DNA from: a bacterium
GTDB taxonomy: Bacteria; Cyanobacteriota; Vampirovibrionia; Vampirovibrionales; Vampirovibrionaceae
NCBI GenBank assembly: GCA_030429585.1
Contig: JAUIEU010000001.1
Location: forward strand, 124,001 to 188,000
Length of the DNA stretch: 64,000 nt
Direction: 5' to 3'
Part shown: piece by piece, positions 43,963-52,342 of the stretch
Layout of the letters: each line of letters begins with the position of its first letter
Numbering within the stretch: position 1 is the first letter of the stretch
The notes under the pieces: model-generated
Seen by the model: the letters and a program-made list of their open reading frames with translations, nothing else
Told to the model about the DNA's origin: nothing
Database searches by the model: none
Position numbers and translations under genes: made by a program

Positions 43963-43999
43963 AAGCCCCTGCTAAAATATTTTGGCAGGGGCTTTTTAA
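43963..43999. terminator. Bidirectional terminator between sod and the HAM1-like gene
   Basis: Stem AAGCCCCTGC/GCAGGGGCTT (43963-43994) with T run on both strands, placed between convergent stops. Confidence 0.8.
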
Positions 44000-44015
44000 A
44001 TAGGACTGACTAATT

Positions 44016-44912
44016 TTATTTAATAAGTTCGTTAATGTTGCCATCAGGTGTTAGGGTTGGATCGTTTTGGGTGATTTTATTTAATAGTGTGTTTAAATGA
44101 ACAATAGCCTTACCTTTTGCATGGAGTTTTTTGGCTTGGTCGGGCGTTAAATCTATCATTAATTGAGGGGACACGTCACCTTTAGAAGGTGATTGGGTTA
44201 TATAATTACTGGTGGAACCCTTTTCTTCTTTTTGTCTCTTTAATCCTTCTATTGCGTCATTACCCGCCAAAATCTGTACAGGGGTTTTTGCTTGGGTATG
44301 GTAACTAGTGCCATCAGGCAAAATAATAACGAAGGTGGATTCATAATATGCTTTCCGGTCTTCGGCAGGAATTTTGGCATTATCATATAGTCTGACCAAC
44401 GCCTTATTCCGGTGGTACATGGTTAGTTTTTCAGTGGGTATCTCTTCGTTAAATAGCTGTTTGTATAGCTCAGGTGTTAACCACCGGTTGGCGTGTACTC
44501 CGCAATATTTTTTAAAATCGGGGTGCTCTTGGAAGAAGGCAAAATCTTCACAAATAACGGTAACGTGCTTTCCTTGGGATTTAAAATGGTTATGGTAAAC
44601 ACTGGCTTTAAGGCGTGCGTTCTCTAATGTCGAGCTTCCGGTTTCTGCTTGGTTTGCTTTGGCGGCAATATCGTTACGGACGCCTTCTGGGGTAATGCCG
44701 GTATAGGGACCATTGAGGCCAAGGGTTTTGAATTTTTGTATTTTCCCAGGGTTCCCGGTACCCAGGTAAATATTGGTGCCAAAGGGGCTGCTTGTTTGTT
44801 TATTCCCAAAGGTAACGGTATCTATTAGTGGGGTGCCTAGTACACTAGTTTGGTGAGTTGAATAAAAAGTGGGCTGAGATTTGATTGTGTTGGGTAAGGA
44901 TGTAATAAGCAC
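44016..44912 (-). CDS. Divergent HAM1/RdgB-like (ITPase-fold) protein
   Basis: Residues 48-60 (NIYLGTGNPGKIQKF) match the opening TGNxGK loop of HAM1/RdgB nucleoside triphosphate pyrophosphatases. Residues 93-105 (SSTLENARLKAS) match the T-x-E-N-A-x-x-K-A helix, and VICEDFAFFQEHPD with HANRW matches the place of ADDSGL...SARW, then RKAYYESTFVIILPDG matches the next strand. The first catalytic Asp is Glu, the SG is lost and the late GFGYDP block is absent, so activity is doubtful. The N-terminal 45 residues are extra and polar with TFGNK at 34-38. It is about 100 residues longer than RdgB. Confidence 0.6.
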   Translation of the reverse strand: MLITSLPNTIKSQPTFYSTHQTSVLGTPLIDTVTFGNKQTSSPFGTNIYLGTGNPGKIQKFKTLGLNGPYTGITPEGVRNDIAAKANQAETGSSTLENARLKASVYHNHFKSQGKHVTVICEDFAFFQEHPDFKKYCGVHANRWLTPELYKQLFNEEIPTEKLTMYHRNKALVRLYDNAKIPAEDRKAYYESTFVIILPDGTSYHTQAKTPVQILAGNDAIEGLKRQKEEKGSTSNYITQSPSKGDVSPQLMIDLTPDQAKKLHAKGKAIVHLNTLLNKITQNDPTLTPDGNINELIK

Positions 44913-45055
44913 GGGCTGTTATTCCTTAGGGTAGGCTGTGTATTAACAAATCAAACCAAAAGCAACTCTATATTGAGTGTAGCTCTGTGCAGAGGTTTAC
45001 CTTTGTAACAATAAACATATCCAACAGAGGTAAACTAGCAATCTTTCGGTTTAAA

Positions 45056-45066
45056 TTGTTTTTATT
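45056..45066 (+). promoter_or_regulatory. Shared upstream motif, copy 3 (TTGTTTTTATT)
   Basis: Ten of 11 bases match, 80 bases before the ATG at 45147, followed by TATATATAGAT. Confidence 0.35.
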
Positions 45067-45146
45067 TATATATAGATTATATTTGAAGCATATCGTTCTT
45101 AATATATCTATGCACCACAGAGACAGAACATAGTAGAAACACCCTT

Positions 45147-45677
45147 ATGACCAGCGTTTATGGATTCCCCAATATACCCACCCGCATTGCCGTTGACGTA
45201 CACAACGAAGCCGATACCCGTGGCAATGGTGATGGCAAAGTTAGTAAGCAGGAATTAACCGAGCTTAAAGAGTATTATGCCGGCATTCGCTTTGTGATTG
45301 ATGACCCTAATTTCCGTCATCAGCAAGAAGCCGTCAATGTGATGATTCAGCATTTTGGTACCTTTGCCAACAACCGTGGTTTGCCGAAGGATGCCATGCG
45401 CACCATGGATTACCGCATTGGTGAAGATGACCATATCCGCACCAATGAAATTTACGCCGTGGCCCGTAATGATGGCAATGGCAGTAGCATTAGTACCTAC
45501 GATGTTACCGGACAATCCCCCTATAACCCAACCCCAACACCCCCGCGCCACCCCTACGATCCCTTACCGCCTCGTTGGCACCAGCCTCGGCCTCCGTTCT
45601 TTGGTGGTGGTTTTCATCAGCAATTATTGATGTTTGTTATGCGGTTTTTAATGGGCGGTCAATTCCCCCGTTATTAA
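45147..45677 (+). CDS. EF-hand-like protein with Pro-rich tail, copy A
   Basis: The 176-residue protein has an EF-hand-like loop RGNGDGKVSKQE (about residues 25-36) and a second, degenerate one (EDDHIRTNEI, about 92-101), joined by a helix with VNVMIQHFGTFAN. The C-terminal 60 residues are Pro/His/Arg-rich and end in a hydrophobic helix (HQQLLMFVMRFLMGG). No signal peptide. It is a paralogue of the gene at 46115: same loop order, same HF(G/D)xFA core, same start region and shared upstream sequence. Calcium binding is plausible for the first loop only. Function unknown. Confidence 0.6.
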   Translation: MTSVYGFPNIPTRIAVDVHNEADTRGNGDGKVSKQELTELKEYYAGIRFVIDDPNFRHQQEAVNVMIQHFGTFANNRGLPKDAMRTMDYRIGEDDHIRTNEIYAVARNDGNGSSISTYDVTGQSPYNPTPTPPRHPYDPLPPRWHQPRPPFFGGGFHQQLLMFVMRFLMGGQFPRY

Positions 45678-45859
45678 CCCAGACGCCTTAAATTATTGTA
45701 AATTATGATTAATTATGGACGCCCTGTTTAATTTATAGACTCATTTGGTTTACTTATGTCGTTTATCTTATCTAACTTATCTTTATCTTATTAAATTTAG
45801 TATCGTAAATTACATTAATTATTGTATTTGTAGCCCACTGCGTTTGTGGCGCCTGACGT

Positions 45860-45955
45860 TCCACCCATTTTTCGGCCAGCGACTATGCTGAGCGACGACA
45901 CCCAAGAGCGGCAACAGGCCTACCCAGTGGGCTACAGGGCTTATGTGTTTAAGCC
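45860..45955 (-). pseudogene. DUF309 gene remnant
   Basis: The minus strand codes for SPVAHWVGLLPLLGVVAQH, nearly identical to SPIAHWVDLLPLLGVVAQH of the intact DUF309 gene at 46870. After this, one indel shifts the frame, though DNA similarity (CTGGCCGAAA-ATGGGT) continues for about 35 bases. No start or N-terminal part remains. Neighbouring sequence in this 437-base gap is AT-rich and otherwise empty. It marks a duplicated and decayed copy. Confidence 0.75.
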
Positions 45956-46057
45956 CTGTTGATGATGATCAAAAGTACTCTTCTATAGTAAGCCATTCGC
46001 TATAGTGGATTACATGAGTTGTGACATACGAAGACAATCTTTGTCTGCAGTTTGTTT

Positions 46058-46068
46058 TTGTTTTTATA
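46058..46068 (+). promoter_or_regulatory. Shared upstream motif TTGTTTTTATA, copy 4
   Basis: Exact match 47 bases before the ATG at 46115, followed by TAGATAAATACT. Confidence 0.4.
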
Positions 46069-46114
46069 TAGATAAATACTAACTATTTAATATAGAGAGA
46101 GCATGGAGTAGATA

Positions 46115-46864
46115 ATGACAGGATATATTCCTCAGTACAGCCACCGGCCTGTGTACCCTGGCCCTAGCACCTCGTATAACGGCCAACAAGGCCAGTATGG
46201 TGCTAACATTAACGCGCACCATGGTGGTGGCGGCAGCTATGCCCCACAAGGGTATTCTGCCCCTAAATACCAACCTAGTGGCGATATTGATACCTGGCGT
46301 TACCGGCAAGTAATCAAAGATTCTGATAAATTAGGCGACCGAAACGGGGCAGCCAACCCCAATGAATTGAAACTATTGCAGCAGCAGTACTTGGCTGAAG
46401 GGCCGTACATGTCTAGCTCTAGCCAGACCAAAATGCAAACCATAGATATTATGTTGCAGCATTTTGATGTGTTTGCCGACTATGGCGGTGGTGCCACCGA
46501 ACAGCGAGCCGATGACATTTCTCGCCGTGATGGTAACCAACACAAAATTAGCCAAGCGGATTTAGGTGGCGGTTATGGCAACCTTGGCGGATATGATTCT
46601 GGTGGTGGCCACTACCCTGCACGGCCTACCCCCACCCCTTATGCGCCAACACCACGGCCATATTCGCCCCCGGCACAACCCCACTATGGTAGTGGTGGTA
46701 ATAACTATGGTAATACGGGCGGTGCCCCTAAGGCCTACGGTAACTTAATGGCATTGCTTCAGCAGCTTCTTGGCGGTGGCGGCGGTCGCTCGTCATCCTA
46801 CATGGCAGCACCGAGCAGCCCACCCAACCCATACCGCATGGGGCCACCCCCCGCCTATATGTAA
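46115..46864 (+). CDS. EF-hand-like protein with Gly/Pro/Tyr-rich ends, copy B
   Basis: The 249-residue protein has a Tyr/Pro/Gly-rich N-terminus (1-58), a core (59-150) with DSDKLGDRNGAANPNEL (an EF-hand-like loop with lost ligands), MLQHFDVFADY and a second loop RRDGNQHKISQADL, then a Gly/Pro/Tyr-rich tail with a small hydrophobic patch (AYGNLMALLQQLLGG). The core aligns with the protein at 45147; the ends differ. GGAG lies six bases before the ATG. Its stop is six bases from that of the convergent DUF309 gene. Confidence 0.6.
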   Translation: MTGYIPQYSHRPVYPGPSTSYNGQQGQYGANINAHHGGGGSYAPQGYSAPKYQPSGDIDTWRYRQVIKDSDKLGDRNGAANPNELKLLQQQYLAEGPYMSSSSQTKMQTIDIMLQHFDVFADYGGGATEQRADDISRRDGNQHKISQADLGGGYGNLGGYDSGGGHYPARPTPTPYAPTPRPYSPPAQPHYGSGGNNYGNTGGAPKAYGNLMALLQQLLGGGGGRSSSYMAAPSSPPNPYRMGPPPAYM

Positions 46865-46869
46865 TGGGT

Positions 46870-47310
46870 TTATTCAGCCCTGCCTTTAGAGGCACTCCTA
46901 AGCGTTGGCCATAATAAACATTGTTCCTTGGCCCATTGGGCCGGTGGAACGTGGCTTGCTACCCATGTTTCGGCCAGCTTGCGATGCTGAGCAACGACAC
47001 CCAAGAGGGGCAATAGGTCTACCCAGTGGGCTATAGGGCTGGTGGTGCATAAAGGCTGTAGTTTAGCGTGGCCCTTAGCAAGTAGGTTGCGCATGCCAAT
47101 GGCGTTGCCGTGTTGGGCGTGGTGGTACCCTACCGCCACTTGCAATATCCCTTGGTAACATTGTTTTAAAACCGCGTTGGTTTCGTGGCGCCACAAGTCA
47201 TCTTCTAATACCTCGTGGCAGGCGTAAAACTGTTGGGTATTAAATAGGGCAATGGCCCGTACCAATGCCTTGGGCGGCGCAGGTATGGACGATGAATACT
47301 CCGGTGCCAT
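46870..47310 (-). CDS. DUF309 family protein
   Basis: The 146-residue protein has the DUF309 helix ALFNTQQFYACHEVLEDDLW (here cut to FNTQQFYACHEVLEDDLW) followed by LKQCYQGILQVAVGYHHAQHGN and GMRNLLAKG, all typical. DUF309 proteins are small, all-helical, of unknown function, frequent in cyanobacteria and plastids as well as other bacteria. Convergent with the EF-hand-like gene; a decayed second copy lies at 45860-45955. Confidence 0.85.
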   Translation of the reverse strand: MAPEYSSSIPAPPKALVRAIALFNTQQFYACHEVLEDDLWRHETNAVLKQCYQGILQVAVGYHHAQHGNAIGMRNLLAKGHAKLQPLCTTSPIAHWVDLLPLLGVVAQHRKLAETWVASHVPPAQWAKEQCLLWPTLRSASKGRAE

Positions 47311-47334
47311 GGGCAGGGGGTGCCACTCAGCTTT

Positions 47335-47733
47335 TTAAGAAGATGCGTCTTGCTGTTCTTCCTTAACGGCTTTGCTCATGCCGTGCTTTTTAACGGATTC
47401 GATAAACTTCATGGCGGCTTTTCGCTGGGCATCGGGGGGTACCACGCGCAGTAGTTCAACAGCACGGCTAACCACGGGGTCTTTATCGTACCAGCGGTTG
47501 CCAAACTTTTTAGGGCGAGAAACTTGGTAAAATTCTTCCAGTGTTTCTTTGCCCACTTGGCCTTCAATTTTTTCTAAAAACTGTTGGGCCTGGTCGCGTA
47601 CATCCGATTTAAACGAGCGCAGTAAGTCCAACACTTCTAACAGAACGGGGTCATGGTCGTACCACCGTTGGTAGCTGTGTTCGCCGTTTACATCAGGCTC
47701 GGTGTGGGTAGTATTGGTGGTGTGCTCGCTCAT
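47335..47733 (-). CDS. Hypothetical protein with internal RWYDxDP repeat
   Basis: I do not recognise this 132-residue protein. It contains two copies of a unit: RWYDHDPVLLEVLDLLRSF (23-41) and RWYDKDPVVSRAVELLRVV (80-98), joined by a helical linker (VRDQAQQFLEKIEGQ). The C-terminus is Lys-rich. The pattern suggests a small two-repeat helical protein. It lies 24 bases before the DUF309 gene on the same strand, downstream of murA. Confidence 0.65.
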   Translation of the reverse strand: MSEHTTNTTHTEPDVNGEHSYQRWYDHDPVLLEVLDLLRSFKSDVRDQAQQFLEKIEGQVGKETLEEFYQVSRPKKFGNRWYDKDPVVSRAVELLRVVPPDAQRKAAMKFIESVKKHGMSKAVKEEQQDASS

Positions 47734-47820
47734 GGGTGGCCAGGTTCCCTAAAACAATGTGGATACAAACACGGGCCGTTAAAACAGGCGCGTGGTCTTA
47801 CCCTTCAGCATAACATAGGT

Positions 47821-49161
47821 TTACAATGTGACGCCCTTCGGTAAGGCATCCTCCCGCAAACGGTGGATGTTGGCCCCAAGGCTGCGGAGTTTGGCTTCCA
47901 GGCCGTCATAGCCACGGTCCATGTGGTGCAGCTGACGAATGAAGGTGGCTCCATCGGCAGCTAGGCCTGCAATAACCAGGGCGGCAGCGGCGCGTAAATC
48001 GGTGGCGCTAACCGTGGCCCCAGAAAGTCGTTCAATGCCTGTTACCACAGCGGTGTTGCCATCTTGCTCTATGCTAGCACCCATGCGGCGCAAATGGCCC
48101 ACGTGGTTAAAGCGGTTTTCGTAAATGGTTTCTTTTACCATGCTGCTGCCGGTGGCGGTGCATAACAAGGCCATTAGGGGGGCTTGCAAATCCGTAGGGA
48201 TGCCGGGGTAGGGCAGGGTGGTAATGTTTTGGGCAGTTAAGGTGGTTTTGGCCGGCTGTATCCGAATACTGGTGGGGGTGGGGGTGGTAATATTGGCGCC
48301 CATTTCTACCAATTTAGAAAGCACGGCTTGAAAATGCTGGGGGCGTACCCGGTTAATGGTCACGTCACCGCCGGTGGCCACGGCAGCAATCACATAGGTG
48401 GCGGCTTCAATGCGGTCGGGCACAACTTCGTAGCTAAGGCCGGTAAGTTGGGTACGGGGTACACCAAAAATGGTAATTTCATGGGTGCCAGCCCCGTGGA
48501 TATCGGCCCCCATAGCGTTAAGGAAGTTGGCAAGGTCGGTAATTTCGGGCTCTTGGGCGGCATTGCTAATGGTGGTTTTGCCTTCGGCAGTGACGGCGGC
48601 CACCATCACGTTTTCTGTGGCGCCCACGCTGGGCACGTCAAACACAATATCGGCGCCTATCAACTTGTCTGCGCTGGCGGTTACCACGCCGTGGGTTACA
48701 TCCACGGTGGCGCCTAAGGCTTCTAGCCCCTTAATGTGTAAATCCACGCCGCGTTTACCAATAGAACACCCACCCGGCAACGATACCTGGGCTTTGCCGT
48801 ACCGGGCCAGCAGGGGGGCTAGCACGTTAAAGCTGGCGCGCATTTGGGTCACATACTCGTTGGTGGCGCTGGTTTCTGTCACGTTGTGGGCATCAATGCG
48901 CATTTGGTTATCGGCAGGGTTTGTAACATCCACCCCCAAGTGCCGAATCACTTCCGCCATCACCCATACATCGCTAATATTGGGCACGTTTTTTAGTGTA
49001 ACAGGCGCATCCACCAGTAAGGCGGCGGCCATAAGTTTAAGAACGGAGTTTTTGGCGCCCCCAATGGTAATTTCGCCGTGGAGCGGCTGGCCGCCTTCAA
49101 TCATAAGGATTTCTGCAGCAGGGGTGGCGTCAGTTTGGGGGGCGGGCGTTGCAGGGGGCAT
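47821..49161 (-). CDS. murA: UDP-N-acetylglucosamine 1-carboxyvinyltransferase
   Basis: MurA makes the first committed peptidoglycan precursor from UDP-GlcNAc and phosphoenolpyruvate, and is the fosfomycin target. The 446-residue protein has GGAKNSVLKLMAAALL (34-49), the catalytic loop SLPGGCSIGKR with Cys132, RPQHFQAVLSKLVEMGA, the PGIPTDLQAPLMALL block and LRAAAALVIAGLAADG. The catalytic Cys predicts fosfomycin sensitivity at the enzyme level. The N-terminal 18 residues are extra. Confidence 0.95.
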   Translation of the reverse strand: MPPATPAPQTDATPAAEILMIEGGQPLHGEITIGGAKNSVLKLMAAALLVDAPVTLKNVPNISDVWVMAEVIRHLGVDVTNPADNQMRIDAHNVTETSATNEYVTQMRASFNVLAPLLARYGKAQVSLPGGCSIGKRGVDLHIKGLEALGATVDVTHGVVTASADKLIGADIVFDVPSVGATENVMVAAVTAEGKTTISNAAQEPEITDLANFLNAMGADIHGAGTHEITIFGVPRTQLTGLSYEVVPDRIEAATYVIAAVATGGDVTINRVRPQHFQAVLSKLVEMGANITTPTPTSIRIQPAKTTLTAQNITTLPYPGIPTDLQAPLMALLCTATGSSMVKETIYENRFNHVGHLRRMGASIEQDGNTAVVTGIERLSGATVSATDLRAAAALVIAGLAADGATFIRQLHHMDRGYDGLEAKLRSLGANIHRLREDALPKGVTL

Positions 49162-49385
49162 CGTCAGTGTCTACCATTGGTTGGGTGTGTGGCGTTATTA
49201 TAAAAGCAAGGGTGGGGCCTTGCTGGCTACGATCTTACCACGAGGGTGGATAAACGGGCCATGGCAAGGGTGTGGCAGAAGGCTGTTTTTAAAATTGCTA
49301 TAAAAGGGCATTCCCCACAACGGAAATGCCGATTACAATAAAGCCACTTAGACATGAAGCAAGAAAAAAGAATGGAATAGACTTG

Positions 49386-49907
49386 ATGGGCGATGGGTAT
49401 TATTACCGGTATGCCGTGGTGCTAACCGTTGTGTTGGCACTAATGTTGCCGAGCCGTGCTGCGGCAGAAAATGCGATTACGTTTACGGCCACTGCTCAGT
49501 CATCCACGCTTACGGATGTTAACTATGAAGCCGCCGCCCATACCTTTATTAACCATTTACAACAGTTAGAAAATACCTATAATCCAGCCCTAGCCAGCTT
49601 ATATGCCCCACAGGCCATTATTCAGCTACACCGTACCAATGGGGATGAGGGTTACTACACCGAAATTATCCCAGGGCAAGATTACCAACGCCTGTTAGCC
49701 CAAGGTATGTCTATTGCCCGGGCTGCTAAAGAACATCAGCAATACCACATTGTTAGCGTGACACCAGAAACCATGAACCGTGTGTTGGTGGTGGCCCACC
49801 GAAAAGATATTACCCGAGGGGTAACCAAGCCTATTGCGTGGCGCTTGCAATCCGTTGGGCCACAAACCTACCCGTGGCAAATTGTGCAAGAAATCGCCGA
49901 ATTATAG
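49386..49907 (+). CDS. Exported hypothetical protein, possibly NTF2-like
   Basis: From ATG 49386 (GGAATAG upstream) the product is 173 residues with a signal peptide (1-27, ending SRAAA). The mature part has a helix with NYEAAAHTFINHLQQL, then a block with SLYAPQAIIQLHRTNGDEGY and a beta-rich end (RVLVVAHRKDI, WRLQSVGPQTYPWQIVQE). A helix followed by a Y-A-P-x-A strand is the layout of SnoaL/NTF2-like ligand-binding domains, but this is weak. It overlaps the pheA stop by six bases, convergently. Confidence 0.6.
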   Translation: MGDGYYYRYAVVLTVVLALMLPSRAAAENAITFTATAQSSTLTDVNYEAAAHTFINHLQQLENTYNPALASLYAPQAIIQLHRTNGDEGYYTEIIPGQDYQRLLAQGMSIARAAKEHQQYHIVSVTPETMNRVLVVAHRKDITRGVTKPIAWRLQSVGPQTYPWQIVQEIAEL

Positions 49908-50846
49908 ATTCAAATTAGCGGTAAATACGGGCCACGCATGGTAAGCCGATGAGAGGCACAGGCGGGCGCTATCTGCCTGTAAATACATATGGACACGCTC
50001 GTGCTCGGTGGCGTGTACATTCGCGGCCACATCAATATAAAACACGTAATCGCCCATCCGCTTGCGGGCGGGGCGAGATTCAATCCGCGTCATGGTTAGG
50101 CCGTAGGCTTTTAGCACCAGTAGGGCATCGACCAGCACGCCGGGTCTATCTTGCAGGCCCATGCAAAGAGAGGTTCTGATGGTAGGAAGGCTATTAGCGT
50201 CGGTTTGTTTAGGCGGTTCAGGCAGAGGCTTCAAGCCTTCTGCATCACTACTAGGTGAGGCGACTAACCAAAAGCGAGTGACATTATTGTTGGCATCGCT
50301 AACGTTGGGGGTATGTATTGCCATGCCGTATTGCTTAGCCGCAGCGGCAGAACCAATGGCAGCCCAGTCGTCGGGTTGTTCGGCAAGCAATCGCACGCCT
50401 TCGGAGGTTGAGGTGGCGGCATGAAAAGTAAGTTGGTGGCCAAAGGCTTCTAGTAGCGTTTGGCGGCATTGGCCCAGCGCTTGCGGATGAGACACGATAT
50501 GCTTGGGGGTAGCGCTGTTTTTATTTTTTTGTATAAGGGCGTGCTTTACCGGCCAGTGAAATTCAGCAAGTATACGTGGGGAATCATCGGTATGCTGAAA
50601 GAGGGCTTCTAAGGTTTCGGTAATGGAACCTTCGAGGGCGTTTTCGGCAGGCACCAATAATAGGGGGATATCACCGTTATTGTAGGCTGCCAGTAAGGTA
50701 TGTAGCGATGGATACGCCACAGGTGTTACTTGGTGTTGTTGGCACCATGGTTGCCATTGGGGGTGGGCCTGCCATTGCTCTAGCAGCGCAAACGAATGCG
50801 AGCCTTCTGGCCCTAAAACACCAATTTGTGTACCGCCATTAGCCAT
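49902..50846 (-). CDS. pheA: Prephenate dehydratase
   Basis: PheA turns prephenate into phenylpyruvate for phenylalanine. The 314-residue product (ATG 50846, one base after the HMG-CoA lyase stop) has GVLGPEGSHSFALL near the start, VPAENALEGSITETLEAL, SHPQALGQCR, the catalytic NNVTRFWLV and a C-terminal ACT domain with LQDRPGVLVDALLVLKAYGLTMTRIESRP, given here in part, which senses phenylalanine. The GTG at 50864 is also in frame. It is monofunctional, without chorismate mutase. It sits last in the leucine-catabolism-like operon. Confidence 0.93.
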   Translation of the reverse strand: MANGGTQIGVLGPEGSHSFALLEQWQAHPQWQPWCQQHQVTPVAYPSLHTLLAAYNNGDIPLLLVPAENALEGSITETLEALFQHTDDSPRILAEFHWPVKHALIQKNKNSATPKHIVSHPQALGQCRQTLLEAFGHQLTFHAATSTSEGVRLLAEQPDDWAAIGSAAAAKQYGMAIHTPNVSDANNNVTRFWLVASPSSDAEGLKPLPEPPKQTDANSLPTIRTSLCMGLQDRPGVLVDALLVLKAYGLTMTRIESRPARKRMGDYVFYIDVAANVHATEHERVHMYLQADSARLCLSSAYHAWPVFTANLNL

Positions 50847-50848
50847 TT

Positions 50849-51802
50849 TTATTGCACCGAGCACGCCGCAGGTTGCTTGGCGTTTAGCAGGCGTGCCGCG
50901 TTTTTGCTGTTAAGTGGGCGGCCCAACGTGGGCACCAGGGCTTGGGCAGCGTGCACCACTTTTTTGGCATCCACGCCGGTGGTAATGCCCATTTTTTCGC
51001 ATAAATAAATCACATCTTCGGTGGCCACATTGCCGCTGGCACCGGGGGCATAAGGGCAACCGCCTAATCCGCCAGCACTGCTATCAATAGTGGTTAGCCC
51101 TAGTTGCAAGCCAGCCACAATATTGGCTAGCGCTGTGCCATAGGTATCGTGGCAATGCAGGGCCAGGGTGTTTTTCCAGCTTGGGTTTTTCTCTAGCAGG
51201 TACCCAATGGTGGTTTCAATATCTGTGGGTACCGCTGCCCCAATCGTATCGCCTAGCGACACTTCATCGCAGCCCATATTAAAGAGCGCTTCAGTCACCG
51301 GTAGCACTTGCTCGGGCGTTATGGCGCCTTCATACGGGCATACAAATACGGTAGAGACATACCCGCGAACGCTCATACCGAGGGCCTTGGCTTCTTTGGC
51401 CACTTCGCCAAACGTGGCCAGCGATTCATCTACCGACATGCGGATGTTGTTTTGGGTAAAGGTATTGCTGGCGGCAGTAAACACGGCAATGCGCTTTAGG
51501 CCTGCCTCTCGGGCACGTTCTAGCCCACGCAGGTTAGGCGCTAGGGCCGATAAGGTGATATCCGCGCGTGCGTTTAAGTCGCTTAAGCCTGCCATCACAT
51601 CCATGGCATCGGCTAGTTGGGGCACGGCTTTGGGGTGAACAAAAGCGGTGGCTTCAATATCGGTTAAGCCGGCATCGGCTAGGCTTTTTACAAAAGCAAT
51701 TTTATCCGTGCTGGCAATGGGGTTGGCTTCGTTTTGCAGGCCGTCGCGTGGGCCTACTTCTACTAATTTAATGTGCTTGGGCAGGCTGTTTTGCAGGCTC
51801 AT
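50849..51802 (-). CDS. liuE: Hydroxymethylglutaryl-CoA lyase
   Basis: The enzyme cleaves HMG-CoA to acetoacetate and acetyl-CoA, the last step of leucine breakdown. The 317-residue protein has KLVEVGPRDGLQNE (DRE-TIM start with the metal-site Asp), SLGDTIGAAVP, the metal His pair in LALHCHDTYGTALAN, and the signature GGLGGCPYAPGASGN with the conserved Cys. It lies one base after the biotin carrier gene and one base before pheA, clearly in one operon. Confidence 0.95.
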   Translation of the reverse strand: MSLQNSLPKHIKLVEVGPRDGLQNEANPIASTDKIAFVKSLADAGLTDIEATAFVHPKAVPQLADAMDVMAGLSDLNARADITLSALAPNLRGLERAREAGLKRIAVFTAASNTFTQNNIRMSVDESLATFGEVAKEAKALGMSVRGYVSTVFVCPYEGAITPEQVLPVTEALFNMGCDEVSLGDTIGAAVPTDIETTIGYLLEKNPSWKNTLALHCHDTYGTALANIVAGLQLGLTTIDSSAGGLGGCPYAPGASGNVATEDVIYLCEKMGITTGVDAKKVVHAAQALVPTLGRPLNSKNAARLLNAKQPAACSVQ

Positions 51803-52339
51803 CTAGCTGGCCTCATCGGCGTTAATGCTTACTAGCACAGCGCCTTGGTCTACCGTGTTGCCCTCGGTGGCGTTCACCGCGTCAACAGTTCCGGCGCACG
51901 GGGCCGCTAACGATAGCTCCATTTTCATGGATTCCATCACCACCAGTACTTCGCCAGCCGTTACGGCTTGGCCCGCTTTGGCATGGACGCTAATAATTTT
52001 ACCCGGCATGCTGGCTACAATGGCGTTGCCACTGGCGCCTGCTGCAGCACTGCTACCTGCCCGCTGTGGGCCTTGTTTGGGGCGCGGTAGTACTAGCAGC
52101 CTGCCATTTAACCATAGATGAATCGCGTCATTAGTGAGGGCGGCTTGGGTAGCAAATTGGACATTGCCAACGGTAAAAGTGGCCTTACCATCTGGCCCGG
52201 CGGGGGCAGTTAGAGTAACCGGCAGGGTTGTGCCGTTGGGCAGGGTAACCTGCCATTGGTTGCTGCCAGTGGGTTCAACGGCAATATCTTGTGCGCCATG
52301 TTGTGGGCATGCAATGGAAACGGTGCTGGGTGTTGGCAT
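51803..52339 (-). CDS. Biotin carboxyl carrier part of acyl-CoA carboxylase
   Basis: The 178-residue protein has a 90-residue N-terminal part like the BT linker domain of acyl-CoA carboxylase alpha subunits (VEPTGSNQWQVTLPNGTTL) and a C-terminal biotinyl domain with VMESMKMEL, Lys139 being the biotin site (the family has E/A-M-K-M). It continues in the same frame as the biotin carboxylase gene after one stop codon and one ACA codon. GGGAG before its own ATG gives a real ribosome-binding site, so this is a natural split of a usually single subunit. Confidence 0.9.
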   Translation of the reverse strand: MPTPSTVSIACPQHGAQDIAVEPTGSNQWQVTLPNGTTLPVTLTAPAGPDGKATFTVGNVQFATQAALTNDAIHLWLNGRLLVLPRPKQGPQRAGSSAAAGASGNAIVASMPGKIISVHAKAGQAVTAGEVLVVMESMKMELSLAAPCAGTVDAVNATEGNTVDQGAVLVSINADEAS

Positions 52340-52342
52340 TGT

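Noticed and set aside
48470-49303. 277-codon plus-strand frame opposite murA
   Set aside because: Antisense shadow of murA.
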